A stretch of DNA of 64,000 nt, taken from NCBI RefSeq assembly GCF_030733845.1, contig NZ_CP132312.1, forward strand, positions 262,501 to 326,500. The letters run 5' to 3'. A program made the position numbers and the translations under genes. The notes beneath the pieces were generated by a model. That model did no database searches, had not been told where the DNA came from, and was given only the letters and a program-made list of their open reading frames with translations. The DNA is from Shinella zoogloeoides. GTDB taxonomy: Bacteria > Pseudomonadota > Alphaproteobacteria > Rhizobiales > Rhizobiaceae. The first letter of the stretch is position 1. Each line of letters opens with the position of its first letter. Shown here piece by piece: positions 37,714-45,630 of the stretch.

Positions 37714-37746
37714 TAGGTTCCGTACCATGGTACGGAGTCAACACCC
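37714..37746 (-). promoter_or_regulatory. MerR-type promoter with palindromic operator
   Basis: On the minus strand TTGACT (-35) and TATAGT (-10) are separated by 20 bases. The spacer contains the perfect 16-bp palindrome CCGTACCATGGTACGG (37720-37735). The overlong spacer with a centred palindrome is the classic MerR-family arrangement, in which the bound regulator untwists the promoter. The palindrome also includes the ATG proposed for the divergent merR-type gene. Confidence 0.75.
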
Positions 37747-38131
37747 CCACGAGCTGACGATCGGAAAATTTGCGGCGGCGGCGAATGTCGGCGTCGAGAC
37801 CGTGCGTTTCTACCAGCGCCGCGGCCTGCTCGCGACGCCAAAACGCATCGACGGCATCCGGCGCTACAGCGAGACCGACGTTTCACGCCTTCGCTTCATC
37901 CGGCAAGCGCAGACGGCAGGATTCACGCTGGAAGAAATCCGCCAGTTGCTGGCGCTCGATTCCGGCGAGGACCGGTCGGCTGTGCGGGAGATGGCGACGA
38001 AGCGCCTCGCCGAGCTCGATGCCCGCATGGAGGACCTGCAACGGGCGAGGTCCTCGCTGCAAACGCTCGTTTCGGAATGCGCGATCGGCAAGAAGGGCCC
38101 ATGCCCCATCCTGAAATCGTTCGAGGCGTGA
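37727..38131 (+). CDS. MerR-family transcriptional regulator
   Basis: This 134-residue regulator has an N-terminal MerR winged helix (LTIGKFAAAANVGVETVRFY) and a coiled-coil dimerisation helix. Its C-terminal metal-loop-like sequence ECAIGKKGPCPIL carries two cysteines, resembling mercury-type MerR. The third cysteine of Hg-MerR, expected before the coiled coil, is not present; the region reads GEDRSAV. The only available start, ATG 37727, lies inside the shared operator, so a bound regulator would cover its own start region. It probably controls the divergent glutaredoxin-MauE gene. Its effector is unknown. Confidence 0.9.
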   Translation: MVRSQHPHELTIGKFAAAANVGVETVRFYQRRGLLATPKRIDGIRRYSETDVSRLRFIRQAQTAGFTLEEIRQLLALDSGEDRSAVREMATKRLAELDARMEDLQRARSSLQTLVSECAIGKKGPCPILKSFEA

Positions 38132-39297
38132 GCGGCGGTGGCCCGTCCGTCCTGATTAGCGGCGCGCGGGCGCCTGTCGCGCTGCATCTCGCACGGCTTT
38201 TCGACGGGGCCGGCTGGCGCGTGGTGCTGGCGGATACGCCGGCGAAGCCGCTTTCTGCCGCAAGCCGCGCCTGTGCCGCCTATTTCCGCCTGCCGCCGCC
38301 GCGCTTCGAGCCCGCCCGCTACGGGGATGCCGTCGAGGCGCTGGTCGTGCGCGAAAACGTTTCGCTCGTCGTGCCGACCTGCGAGGAGGTGTTCTATCTG
38401 GCGCATATGTGGCGGGAGCGGCAGCCGGCCGCGCTTCTGTTCGCGCCGGATATCGACCTCCTGCAGCGCGTGCATGATAAATACGCCTTCATCGAGCTTT
38501 GCCGGAGCCTAGGGCTTGCCGTGCCGCATACCCGCCTGCTGCGTGGTAAGGATGATGTTCTTTCCGTTCGGGCAGAGGCCGCCGACCTCGTCTTCAAGCC
38601 GGTATGGTCGCGTTTTGCGAGCCGCGTCCTGGTCCACCCGTCGCGCGCCGAGCTCGATGGCCTGTCGCCGAGCCCGCAGGCGCCCTGGGTTGCGCAACAG
38701 TTCCTGCCGGGGGAGGAGTTGAGCGTCTATGCCGTCGCCAGAGAGGGGCGGCTTGCGGTGTTTTCGCTCTACCGGTCCATCTACCGGGCGGGCAAGGGCG
38801 CGGGCATCTGTTTCCAGCCGTTGGAGGATGAGCGGGCGCGCGCCTTCGTCGAGCGTTTCGTGGCGGGAACCGGCTGGACGGGCCAAATCTCCTTCGACCT
38901 GATGCGAATGGCGGATGGTGCGGTCCTGCCGCTCGAATGTAATCCGCGCGCAACAAGCGGGCTGCATTTCTTCAGGAATCCGAAGGGCTTCGTGGCGGCT
39001 GCCACCGGGGATACCGGATTTGTCGAGCGGGATGTCGCGCGGCCGCAGACGGTGCGGCTCGCCATGTGGATCTACGGACTGCCGGCGGCCCTGCGCGCTG
39101 GCGGCGTCGGCCGCTTCCGCCGCGACTTGAACGCGGCCGACGAACTGCTCGACTGGCCGGGCGATGCCGCGCCGAAACGCGCGCAATGGCTGGCGCTCGG
39201 CGAGATCGCTACATTGGCCCTGCGTCACGGTATTTCCCTGCAACGCGCCTCCACCCGCGATATCGAATGGGACGGGCCGGATCAGAGCTCGATATAG
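38128..39297 (+). CDS. ATP-grasp superfamily ligase
   Basis: This protein of about 389 residues has a Rossmann-like N-terminus (SVLISGARAPVALHLARLF) and then an ATP-grasp domain. It shows LVFKPVWSRFASRV, QQFLPGEELSVYAVA and the metal-binding GAVLPLECNPRATSGLHFF. Relatives form amide or thioester-like bonds through acyl phosphates. GTG 38128 overlaps the merR stop (GTGA) and puts SVLISG near the N-terminus; ATG 38101 is the alternative. It converges on the minus-strand Rieske/KAS III operon, ending 16 bases inside the Rieske gene, and I infer it belongs to the same biosynthetic cluster. Confidence 0.82.
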   Translation: MSGGGPSVLISGARAPVALHLARLFDGAGWRVVLADTPAKPLSAASRACAAYFRLPPPRFEPARYGDAVEALVVRENVSLVVPTCEEVFYLAHMWRERQPAALLFAPDIDLLQRVHDKYAFIELCRSLGLAVPHTRLLRGKDDVLSVRAEAADLVFKPVWSRFASRVLVHPSRAELDGLSPSPQAPWVAQQFLPGEELSVYAVAREGRLAVFSLYRSIYRAGKGAGICFQPLEDERARAFVERFVAGTGWTGQISFDLMRMADGAVLPLECNPRATSGLHFFRNPKGFVAAATGDTGFVERDVARPQTVRLAMWIYGLPAALRAGGVGRFRRDLNAADELLDWPGDAAPKRAQWLALGEIATLALRHGISLQRASTRDIEWDGPDQSSI

Positions 39298-40271
39298 GCG
39301 GTCTCGGGTTTTTCCGCTGCGGGCGGCAGGGTACCGGCAAGGATCGCCTCGATGCTCCGTCGCAGGAAATCGAGCGGCCCGACCAGCGGTGTCGCATTGG
39401 GCCAGAACGTCGCGTTCCGGCTCGCCGAGGTCAGCACGCGGCGGTCCTGTTCCAGCGCGATGCGGAACATCGGACGGAAGGCGTAGGATTTCAGGTGGTC
39501 GATAAGGCCGTTCCGCGGCCCGATCAGGCAGCCGATGCCGTCCACCTGGTTGTCGGCCGCCTGGCGCAGGTGGAAGGTCGTGGCGAGCACCAGTCCTTTT
39601 GCCCCCCAATATTCCAGCTCGGCAATGCCGGGATAGCGGAAGCGCCCGACGGTCTTCACCCGCTCGCCCTCCAGCAGGCGGCTCACCAGCCCCTGCTGGC
39701 GTTCCTCGCCGGTGTAGCAGGCTTCCACCCAGCCGGGACCGCCGGTGATATCGACGCGGACGAGCTGCCGCTGTCCGCCGAGCCCGCGCAGCAGGCCCTT
39801 GTGGGTGAAGTGGGTATGGGTGGCGTCGAGAATGTTCTCCGCCGTATCGACCAGCGTGGACTGCGTGCTGCTGCGCACCAGCTTCAGGATGATCTTCCGC
39901 CCTTCTGCGCAGTGCAGATAGGGTTCGCCCTCCGGCTCGCCTTTGGCGAGAAACATGACACCGTCCTTCTCGAAGGTTTTCAGGCGTGGAACCCGGTAGT
40001 TCGGGACCTCTCCCGTCAGTCCCGGAATGGCTGTGCAGGCGCCGGCCGCGTTGAAGCGCCAACCGTGATAGGGACATTCGATCTCCCCGCCGACCACCTT
40101 GCCCGTCGACAGTTCCACGAGGCGGTGCGGGCAGCGGTCCTGCAGCGCGGCGATTTGCCTGCCCGAGCGGAACAGCACGACCGGCTGCCCGGAAAAGAGG
40201 ATCCGCAGCGGCTTTGCGCCGATATCCGACGCGAGCGCGACGGCGTGCCAGCAATCGGGTGAAAGGGTCAT
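39282..40271 (-). CDS. Rieske-type non-haem iron oxygenase
   Basis: This 329-residue protein has an N-terminal Rieske [2Fe-2S] domain: CPHR near residue 47 and CPYHGWRF near residue 66, the C-x-H and C-x2-H ligands. A catalytic domain follows, with a mononuclear-iron motif in the [15 protein letters not shown] region. The layout matches oxygenases such as vanillate demethylase or CAO/PaO-type enzymes that hydroxylate or demethylate a substrate using a reductase. No reductase gene is adjacent. It is the last gene of the overlapping six-gene operon, joined by ATGA to the gene before it. Confidence 0.92.
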   Translation of the reverse strand: MTLSPDCWHAVALASDIGAKPLRILFSGQPVVLFRSGRQIAALQDRCPHRLVELSTGKVVGGEIECPYHGWRFNAAGACTAIPGLTGEVPNYRVPRLKTFEKDGVMFLAKGEPEGEPYLHCAEGRKIILKLVRSSTQSTLVDTAENILDATHTHFTHKGLLRGLGGQRQLVRVDITGGPGWVEACYTGEERQQGLVSRLLEGERVKTVGRFRYPGIAELEYWGAKGLVLATTFHLRQAADNQVDGIGCLIGPRNGLIDHLKSYAFRPMFRIALEQDRRVLTSASRNATFWPNATPLVGPLDFLRRSIEAILAGTLPPAAEKPETAYIEL

Positions 40272-41368
40272 AGGTCGAAAGCCTTAAGGAGGGGGATGCC
40301 GATACGGTTGAGAAGACCTTCCATGATGCGCACCGCGACGCGCTGCCGCAAGGGAAGGTGGGCCATGTAGACCGCGCTGTATTCGATGACGGGTTCGGCG
40401 CCGCGCAGGCTTTTGAATTTTCCGGCCCCGGCGCTCATGTTGAAGAACAGTTCCTGCTCGGTGGCGATCGCCTGGCCAGTTGCCATCACCAGCCGGTAGA
40501 GCCCGTCCTTGCGCGGTAGGCCGGTATCGTAGCCGACGATCGGCTGCGTCAGCGTCCGGCCGTTCGCGAAGAAGCCGGAAACGGCCACGAGCCGCCCGTC
40601 GCCATCTCGGAAGCCGACGAGATCGAACAGGCCGCGCCGGTGCATCTCGCCGATATAGCGGGCCGTATAGTGCGGGTTCAGGGGCGTGTACTTGTCGAGA
40701 TAGAGCAACTTGTAGAGTTCGGCGGAGCGCGCATAGTCCTCATCGGTGAAGCTCTCTCCCGGGGCGAAGTGGTATGGGGTCTGCCGCAACAGGGTGCGAT
40801 CGTAGCCCATGTTCTGCGTTCGGCGTGCGCTGCCGGAGAAGAGATAGATGCGGCGGGCCGCAAGCAGCCGGAAACCTGATGCCTTGAGGCTGGCCATGGT
40901 GCCGTCATCCGCCCGCGCGTTGAGCGAGCGGATGACGATGGCCCTGTCCGGGAATTCGGCGGTCAGGTGCTCCACCATCGCGGTGGCGGAGGCGGGGTCG
41001 ATGGCGGGCACGGGATTGGTGGAGAGCAGCCAGTTGTTCACCTGCACCTGATGGTCGAGCCCGCTTGCGGCGAGGAGCGGGGCCGAAGCACGGACGAGGG
41101 CCTGCACGGCGCGGCGCAGCAGCGGTGCTGCCGCGAAATTGCGGGTCTCGTCCACCGCATAATCGATATAGGCGCTGCTCGGGCAGCAGATATAGCAGGT
41201 CGGCGCGTCCGCCCGGTCGTTGATGGTGAGTGGAAAGTGCCGGCCGTCGATCTCGACGGAGGAGACCGTGGTGGTGAGATTGCCGATCAGGTCCCGCACA
41301 GGCCGCTCGTTGAACAGATCGACGAAGCGCCGGACCAGTTCCGGCTCGTTCCGGACATGCCCGGTCAT
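40268..41368 (-). CDS. GNAT-like acyltransferase of the biosynthetic operon
   Basis: This 366-residue protein carries a C-terminal half resembling GNAT acyltransferases ([39 protein letters not shown]). Its N-terminal half resembles nothing I recognise. The ATG at 41368 overlaps the upstream gene by 4 bases, and its own stop overlaps the Rieske start. It may transfer an acyl or aminoacyl group onto the product of the cluster. The assignment is by general pattern only and could be wrong. Confidence 0.6.
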   Translation of the reverse strand: MTGHVRNEPELVRRFVDLFNERPVRDLIGNLTTTVSSVEIDGRHFPLTINDRADAPTCYICCPSSAYIDYAVDETRNFAAAPLLRRAVQALVRASAPLLAASGLDHQVQVNNWLLSTNPVPAIDPASATAMVEHLTAEFPDRAIVIRSLNARADDGTMASLKASGFRLLAARRIYLFSGSARRTQNMGYDRTLLRQTPYHFAPGESFTDEDYARSAELYKLLYLDKYTPLNPHYTARYIGEMHRRGLFDLVGFRDGDGRLVAVSGFFANGRTLTQPIVGYDTGLPRKDGLYRLVMATGQAIATEQELFFNMSAGAGKFKSLRGAEPVIEYSAVYMAHLPLRQRVAVRIMEGLLNRIGIPLLKAFDL

Positions 41369-42636
41369 GGCTCGGCCTCCGGCCGGAACCGGCATTCGAC
41401 CCGCCGCAGCTTGCGATGGGGATCCAGGACCATCGCCTCGCGCCGCGTCCGGATTTGCGGAACAAGGCCGCGCTGCGCGAAAACCCGTACGAGCGCCTGT
41501 CGCGCGGCCTCGGCGTCGGCTTCGGGGAGGCCCGGTTGAAGAACCACTGCGATTTCGTCGCGCCCTTCGCGCAGGATGCGGAAATCCGTGATCGCGCGCG
41601 CGGCATCGAGCACGGCGTTGCGCATCACGTCCGGCGTCACGAGAAGGCGCGCGCCATCCGGCCGTTCGAAGACGAAGACGTCATCCATGCGCCCGACGAT
41701 CTCGTCCACGGCCTGCAAGGGCGAGCCGCAGGGGCAGGGGGATTGGGAAAGGCGCAGGAGGTCGTTCATGCGGTAGCGCGCCAGGATCTGGAACCTTCGG
41801 CGGAAGCTCGTCACCAGCGGCGAGACGAGTCCGCCCTCCACCGGCTCGAACTCGAAGACGTTGGCGTCTTCGGCCAGATGCAGGCGGCCGTGCGAACAGG
41901 AGACGGCAAACAGCCCCTCGGTTGCCATGTAGATCTGGCCGAGCGGCAGGCGAAAACGGGCCTCGATGACCGCTCGGTCCACGGGATCGAGGGTTTCGGC
42001 GCCGGAAAAGAGCCGTCGCGGGGCGAGCCCCCTCGCATTCTCCGCCAGATAACGCAGCACGCGCGGCGGGGCGACGATGGTGGTGGGCGCGAAGCTTTCG
42101 AGGGCGCCAAGCCATCGCTCGGCGCCTCGCCGCAAGTCGAAGAACCTGAGTTTCAGAAGGCGCGAACGGTTGGCGCCCTCGTAGAGCGCGGAATTCTGCG
42201 GCAGGACGACGGCGACCCGTTCGGGCTGGAGGAGAAAGCGCGGCAGGGCCTTGGCGAGCATGGTGCCGAGCCAGCGGTGCTGTTCGGCTGGCGTGATGGC
42301 GTAGAGGGCGCGGTTGCCGCTCGTGCCGGTGCTGGCGCCGATGCTGATATTTCCGAGCCGGCCGGTCGTTTCAAACGCCTGCCAGCCCTGTTCGGCGGTG
42401 ATGCGCCCCCGGTTGAAGGCAGCGAAATCTCCCATGAGGACGGCCTTGTCGATGACCGGCAGGCCATCCAGCCGCCGTGGCGCATCGCGGTAGAAATCGA
42501 CAGCCGGCAGGTCGCGGTCGAGCCAGCGCTGGAGTGTGCGGGCCTGCCAGCGCTCGAAATCGGCGCGTGGACGGCCCACGCGACCCGCCCAAAGGGTCTG
42601 CGCGAAGGCCGATGCGATCTGCAGGGTCCCGGTCAT
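41365..42636 (-). CDS. Adenylate-forming enzyme (CoF390 synthetase/PaaK-like)
   Basis: This 423-residue protein of the ANL superfamily has the P-loop-like [15 protein letters not shown] (about 97-111), the A5-like YMATEGLF, the A7-like [11 protein letters not shown] and a short C-terminal subdomain. Like CoF390 synthetase and phenylacetate-CoA ligase relatives, it should activate a carboxylic acid as an acyl-adenylate. Possible outcomes are a CoA ester, an amide or a lactone. A Cys-rich CPCGSP near residue 295 might bind zinc, as in some PaaK relatives. It is coupled to both neighbours by ATGA overlaps. Confidence 0.85.
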   Translation of the reverse strand: MTGTLQIASAFAQTLWAGRVGRPRADFERWQARTLQRWLDRDLPAVDFYRDAPRRLDGLPVIDKAVLMGDFAAFNRGRITAEQGWQAFETTGRLGNISIGASTGTSGNRALYAITPAEQHRWLGTMLAKALPRFLLQPERVAVVLPQNSALYEGANRSRLLKLRFFDLRRGAERWLGALESFAPTTIVAPPRVLRYLAENARGLAPRRLFSGAETLDPVDRAVIEARFRLPLGQIYMATEGLFAVSCSHGRLHLAEDANVFEFEPVEGGLVSPLVTSFRRRFQILARYRMNDLLRLSQSPCPCGSPLQAVDEIVGRMDDVFVFERPDGARLLVTPDVMRNAVLDAARAITDFRILREGRDEIAVVLQPGLPEADAEAARQALVRVFAQRGLVPQIRTRREAMVLDPHRKLRRVECRFRPEAEP

Positions 42637-43454
42637 GCGGGATCGTCCGTCAGGTCATAGGGGCTGTCGCCCGGCTCATGGCATAGCAGCACCTGCCCGC
42701 CCGCCTGCCGGAAGGCGAGGACCCGGCGGGCGCTTTCGGCCAAGGCGCGGCGGTCGTCGGCGATCAGGCTGGCCGGGAAGCCTGGTTGGCGGTCTTCCGA
42801 CAGGGCATCGATCAGCCATTGCACATCGACCGCATAGAGGAGCGGTACGGGCAGCCGCGCAAAGCAGAGGCCGACATGACCCTCGGCATGGCCGGGAAGG
42901 TCGATTGCCAGCACGCTGCCATCGCCGAAGAGGTTACGCCCTGCACCAAGACCGAACGGCGCGTCGCGCACGGCAAGCCTGTCAATATCGACGGTTCGCG
43001 CGGCAAGTCCTTCCGGCAGGAGTTCGGCAAAGACGCCATGGCGCAGGTTGCGCCAGCCGCTCCGGCCTTCGATGCGGTTCAGGAGCCGGGTCTTCGCAAA
43101 GACCCGCGCCTGCGGAAACAGGTCGAGCGTGGCGACATGGTCGGCATGGAAATGGCTGAGGATGACGGCCGAGACATCGGCCGGCGCCGCGCCGAACCGC
43201 CGCAGCACGGCTTCCGGTTGGCCGGCCGCGACAAGCTCCGGCCCGAAAAGGGCGTTGTAGAGCCGGAGGGCAAGGCCGCGCCGGCCCTGCGTCACCCGCG
43301 GGCCGTAGCCCGCATCGATCAGCACCAGCCCCGCATCTGGATGGCGGAACAGGCCGTAGCGCACCTTGAGGCGGATGTTCCGCCAGCGCCCGCCCCTGAG
43401 GACCAGCCGCTCCGGGGCGGTGACAAAGGCGCTGTTGGCGAAGACCGGCCTCAT
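42633..43454 (-). CDS. Metallo-beta-lactamase-fold hydrolase
   Basis: This 273-residue protein has the MBL metal motif SHFHADHV (about 112-119), DLPGHAEGHVGL for the third ligand and an early LVLIDAGYGP. The ATG at 43454 was chosen because it overlaps the preceding gene's stop (ATGA); upstream in-frame starts run inside that gene. In lactonase and thioesterase relatives this fold hydrolyses esters or thioesters. In this cluster it may release or edit an intermediate. Confidence 0.9.
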   Translation of the reverse strand: MRPVFANSAFVTAPERLVLRGGRWRNIRLKVRYGLFRHPDAGLVLIDAGYGPRVTQGRRGLALRLYNALFGPELVAAGQPEAVLRRFGAAPADVSAVILSHFHADHVATLDLFPQARVFAKTRLLNRIEGRSGWRNLRHGVFAELLPEGLAARTVDIDRLAVRDAPFGLGAGRNLFGDGSVLAIDLPGHAEGHVGLCFARLPVPLLYAVDVQWLIDALSEDRQPGFPASLIADDRRALAESARRVLAFRQAGGQVLLCHEPGDSPYDLTDDPA

Positions 43455-44431
43455 GACGCGCCCCGCCCTTGAAGGGTCAGGGCAAGGCCCTGTTCGAACG
43501 GGATCCGAGGCTGCCAGCCCAGCATTTGCCGGGCCTTGGTGATGTCGAGGCTCTGGCGGAAGGCGAAGAGGCCGAGTGTATAGGGCGTCACCGGCGGTTC
43601 CTTCGGCGCGGGACGGGCAAGGCTCGCCAGAAATGCCAGCCGCGCAGCGAAAAGTGCGGGATGAAACGGCACGCGGCGCCATCGGACCGGCACGGAGAGC
43701 GCGGTGCAGGTACGCTCCACGATCTCGCGGACAGCGACGGTCTCGCCGCCGGAAATGTTGAACGTCTCTCCGGCAAGGACAGGATCAGGCCCCAGCGCCG
43801 CCTCGATGGCTGCGACGACGTCACTGACATGAGTGAGGTCGATGGAGGCGACGCCGTTGCGCAAGAGGGGCAGCGGGCCGCGCCTGGCGGCGGCGAGCAG
43901 GCGCGGCAGCAGGGTCTCTTCGCCGGCGCCATAGATGCCGCGCGGCCGCAGATTGACCGGGCCGAGTTCGAGACGGGAAAGCACCAGCCGTTCCGCCTCC
44001 GCCTTTGTCCGGGCATAGGCGTTGATGGGACGCGGCAGGGCAGCGCTTTCCGCAACGCGGACCTTGTCCTTCAGCTCGAAATAGACGGTCGGCGAGGAGA
44101 TGTTGACGAAGCGCCGCGCGCCGAGCGCCGCGGCGAGATCGAGGGCGTTTCGCGTACCCTCGACATTGGCGGCGCGGAAGGCGGCAAGCCGGCCCCAGGG
44201 GGACGACAGGGCGGCACAGTGGACCACGGCGTCCAACGGGCCGATGCGCTTTGCCAGTTGCGCGTCGGACTGCGAAAGATCGGCGCGCAGCGTCGTGAAG
44301 CCGGCTTCCGCCAGCAGATGGCAGCGCTCCGCATTGCGGCCGACGGCGATGGTCTCGAAGCCCCGGTCGCGCAGGTGGCGGATCAGCGCGCCGCCCAGAA
44401 ATCCCGTTGCTCCGGTGACGAGCACACGCAT
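43451..44431 (-). CDS. NAD(P)-dependent epimerase/reductase (OleD/3beta-HSD-like)
   Basis: This 326-residue extended short-chain dehydrogenase has the nucleotide motif VLVTGATGFLGGALIRHL, the sequence VNISSPTVYF and the catalytic INAYARTKAEAE (Y-x3-K). The overall pattern is close to the 3beta-hydroxysteroid dehydrogenase/OleD branch, which reduces beta-keto acids or related ketones. It follows the KAS III-like gene by 4 bases, which fits a condensation-then-reduction order. The substrate is inferred only from this order. Confidence 0.88.
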   Translation of the reverse strand: MRVLVTGATGFLGGALIRHLRDRGFETIAVGRNAERCHLLAEAGFTTLRADLSQSDAQLAKRIGPLDAVVHCAALSSPWGRLAAFRAANVEGTRNALDLAAALGARRFVNISSPTVYFELKDKVRVAESAALPRPINAYARTKAEAERLVLSRLELGPVNLRPRGIYGAGEETLLPRLLAAARRGPLPLLRNGVASIDLTHVSDVVAAIEAALGPDPVLAGETFNISGGETVAVREIVERTCTALSVPVRWRRVPFHPALFAARLAFLASLARPAPKEPPVTPYTLGLFAFRQSLDITKARQMLGWQPRIPFEQGLALTLQGRGAS

Positions 44432-44435
44432 CCGC

Positions 44436-45437
44436 TCAGACCTCGATGGCCATGCCACCAAAGGAAACGCCGGCGGACGTGCCCAGAAGCAGCAGTTTCA
44501 TGCCAGGCCTGATCCGGCCGTCCCGCCAGGCGATATCGAGCGCAGTGGGAATGGAGGCGGCGATCTGGTTGCCGAGCCGCGCGGCGATGTTGACGACGCG
44601 CCCGCTTTCCATGCCGGTATGCTGGACCATGTGGTCCAGTGCCAGGGGGCTTGCCTGATGCGGGATGACGAGATCGACATCCTCGCGCGACCAGCCGGCG
44701 GCGTCGAGCACCTGCTCCACGAAGCGCGGAAAGTGGCGATGCGTGATGCGGAAGAGTTCCTTGCCGTCCATGTGGAAGAGGGCGTGGGCGGCGAACGCTT
44801 CGGGCTCGCGGTGGAAATCGAACCGCGTGCCGCCCGCCCCGATCTCGCAGGCGCCATAGGCGGAGGGGTAGCTGCGCAACAGGCTGGCGCGGATACCGGT
44901 ACGGCCATCCGGCGCCGCGGTGACGACGGCCGCCGCCGCGCCGTCGCCGAAGAGCGCCGCGACGTCCGGCTGGTCCTGCCAGGGCAGGGCGCGCGAGGCG
45001 ATTTCCGAGGAGAAGACGAGCGCGGCGCGGCTCTGGCCGAGGGCGATCCTGCCGGCGGCAAGCTCCAGCGCGGTCAGGAAGCTGAGACAGGTGGCGTTGA
45101 CGTCATGGGCGGCCGCCGCGCCGTCGGCCATGCCGAGCCGGCGCATGACGAGCGGCGCCGTCGCCGGCAGCGGCTGGTAGGGAATGCCGCAGGCGCCCAG
45201 CACGAGGTCGATATCGCAAACGGGAACCCCCGCCCGCGCGATAGCCTCCTCGGCGGCGGCGACGGCAAGGTCGATCTGGTCCTCGCTCTCGCAGACATGC
45301 CGGTTTTCCACGCCGGAAAGCCTTTGCAGATGACCGTCCTCGAACCCGAGCCGGCGATCCAGTTCCGTCGACGCAACGGCTCTGCGCGGCAGCGCGTGGC
45401 CGGTTCCGGCTATGCGTATGGAAAGAATGGCATGCAT
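44436..45437 (-). CDS. Beta-ketoacyl-ACP synthase III-like enzyme (thiolase superfamily)
   Basis: This 333-residue protein starts at the ATG at 45437. The catalytic triad is visible: Cys in DVNATCLSF (about 110), His in DLVIPHQASP (about 237) and Asn in VNIAARLGNQIAAS (about 267). The family includes FabH, OleA and many secondary-metabolite synthases that condense acyl-CoA or acyl-ACP units. It is the first gene of the six-gene operon and has a 193-base gap before it that should hold the promoter; I see no clear -35/-10. It probably builds the carbon skeleton of the cluster's product. Confidence 0.92.
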   Translation of the reverse strand: MHAILSIRIAGTGHALPRRAVASTELDRRLGFEDGHLQRLSGVENRHVCESEDQIDLAVAAAEEAIARAGVPVCDIDLVLGACGIPYQPLPATAPLVMRRLGMADGAAAAHDVNATCLSFLTALELAAGRIALGQSRAALVFSSEIASRALPWQDQPDVAALFGDGAAAAVVTAAPDGRTGIRASLLRSYPSAYGACEIGAGGTRFDFHREPEAFAAHALFHMDGKELFRITHRHFPRFVEQVLDAAGWSREDVDLVIPHQASPLALDHMVQHTGMESGRVVNIAARLGNQIAASIPTALDIAWRDGRIRPGMKLLLLGTSAGVSFGGMAIEV

Positions 45438-45630
45438 CTCCGGTTGCGATGGGATCGAAGCCCGCCCCATCCCCCGCTCCTTGCGGAGGGACGGCGCACC
45501 ACTTTGCCGATAGTTTCAAGACGGCTGTGACCCGAGAAATATTCCTTCGACCGGCGCACCGCAGCGATGGCGCGCAGGCTTCAGCAGGACTGGACGCCAA
45601 GCGCGGAACCGGAATGGGCTCCGCTCGCGC

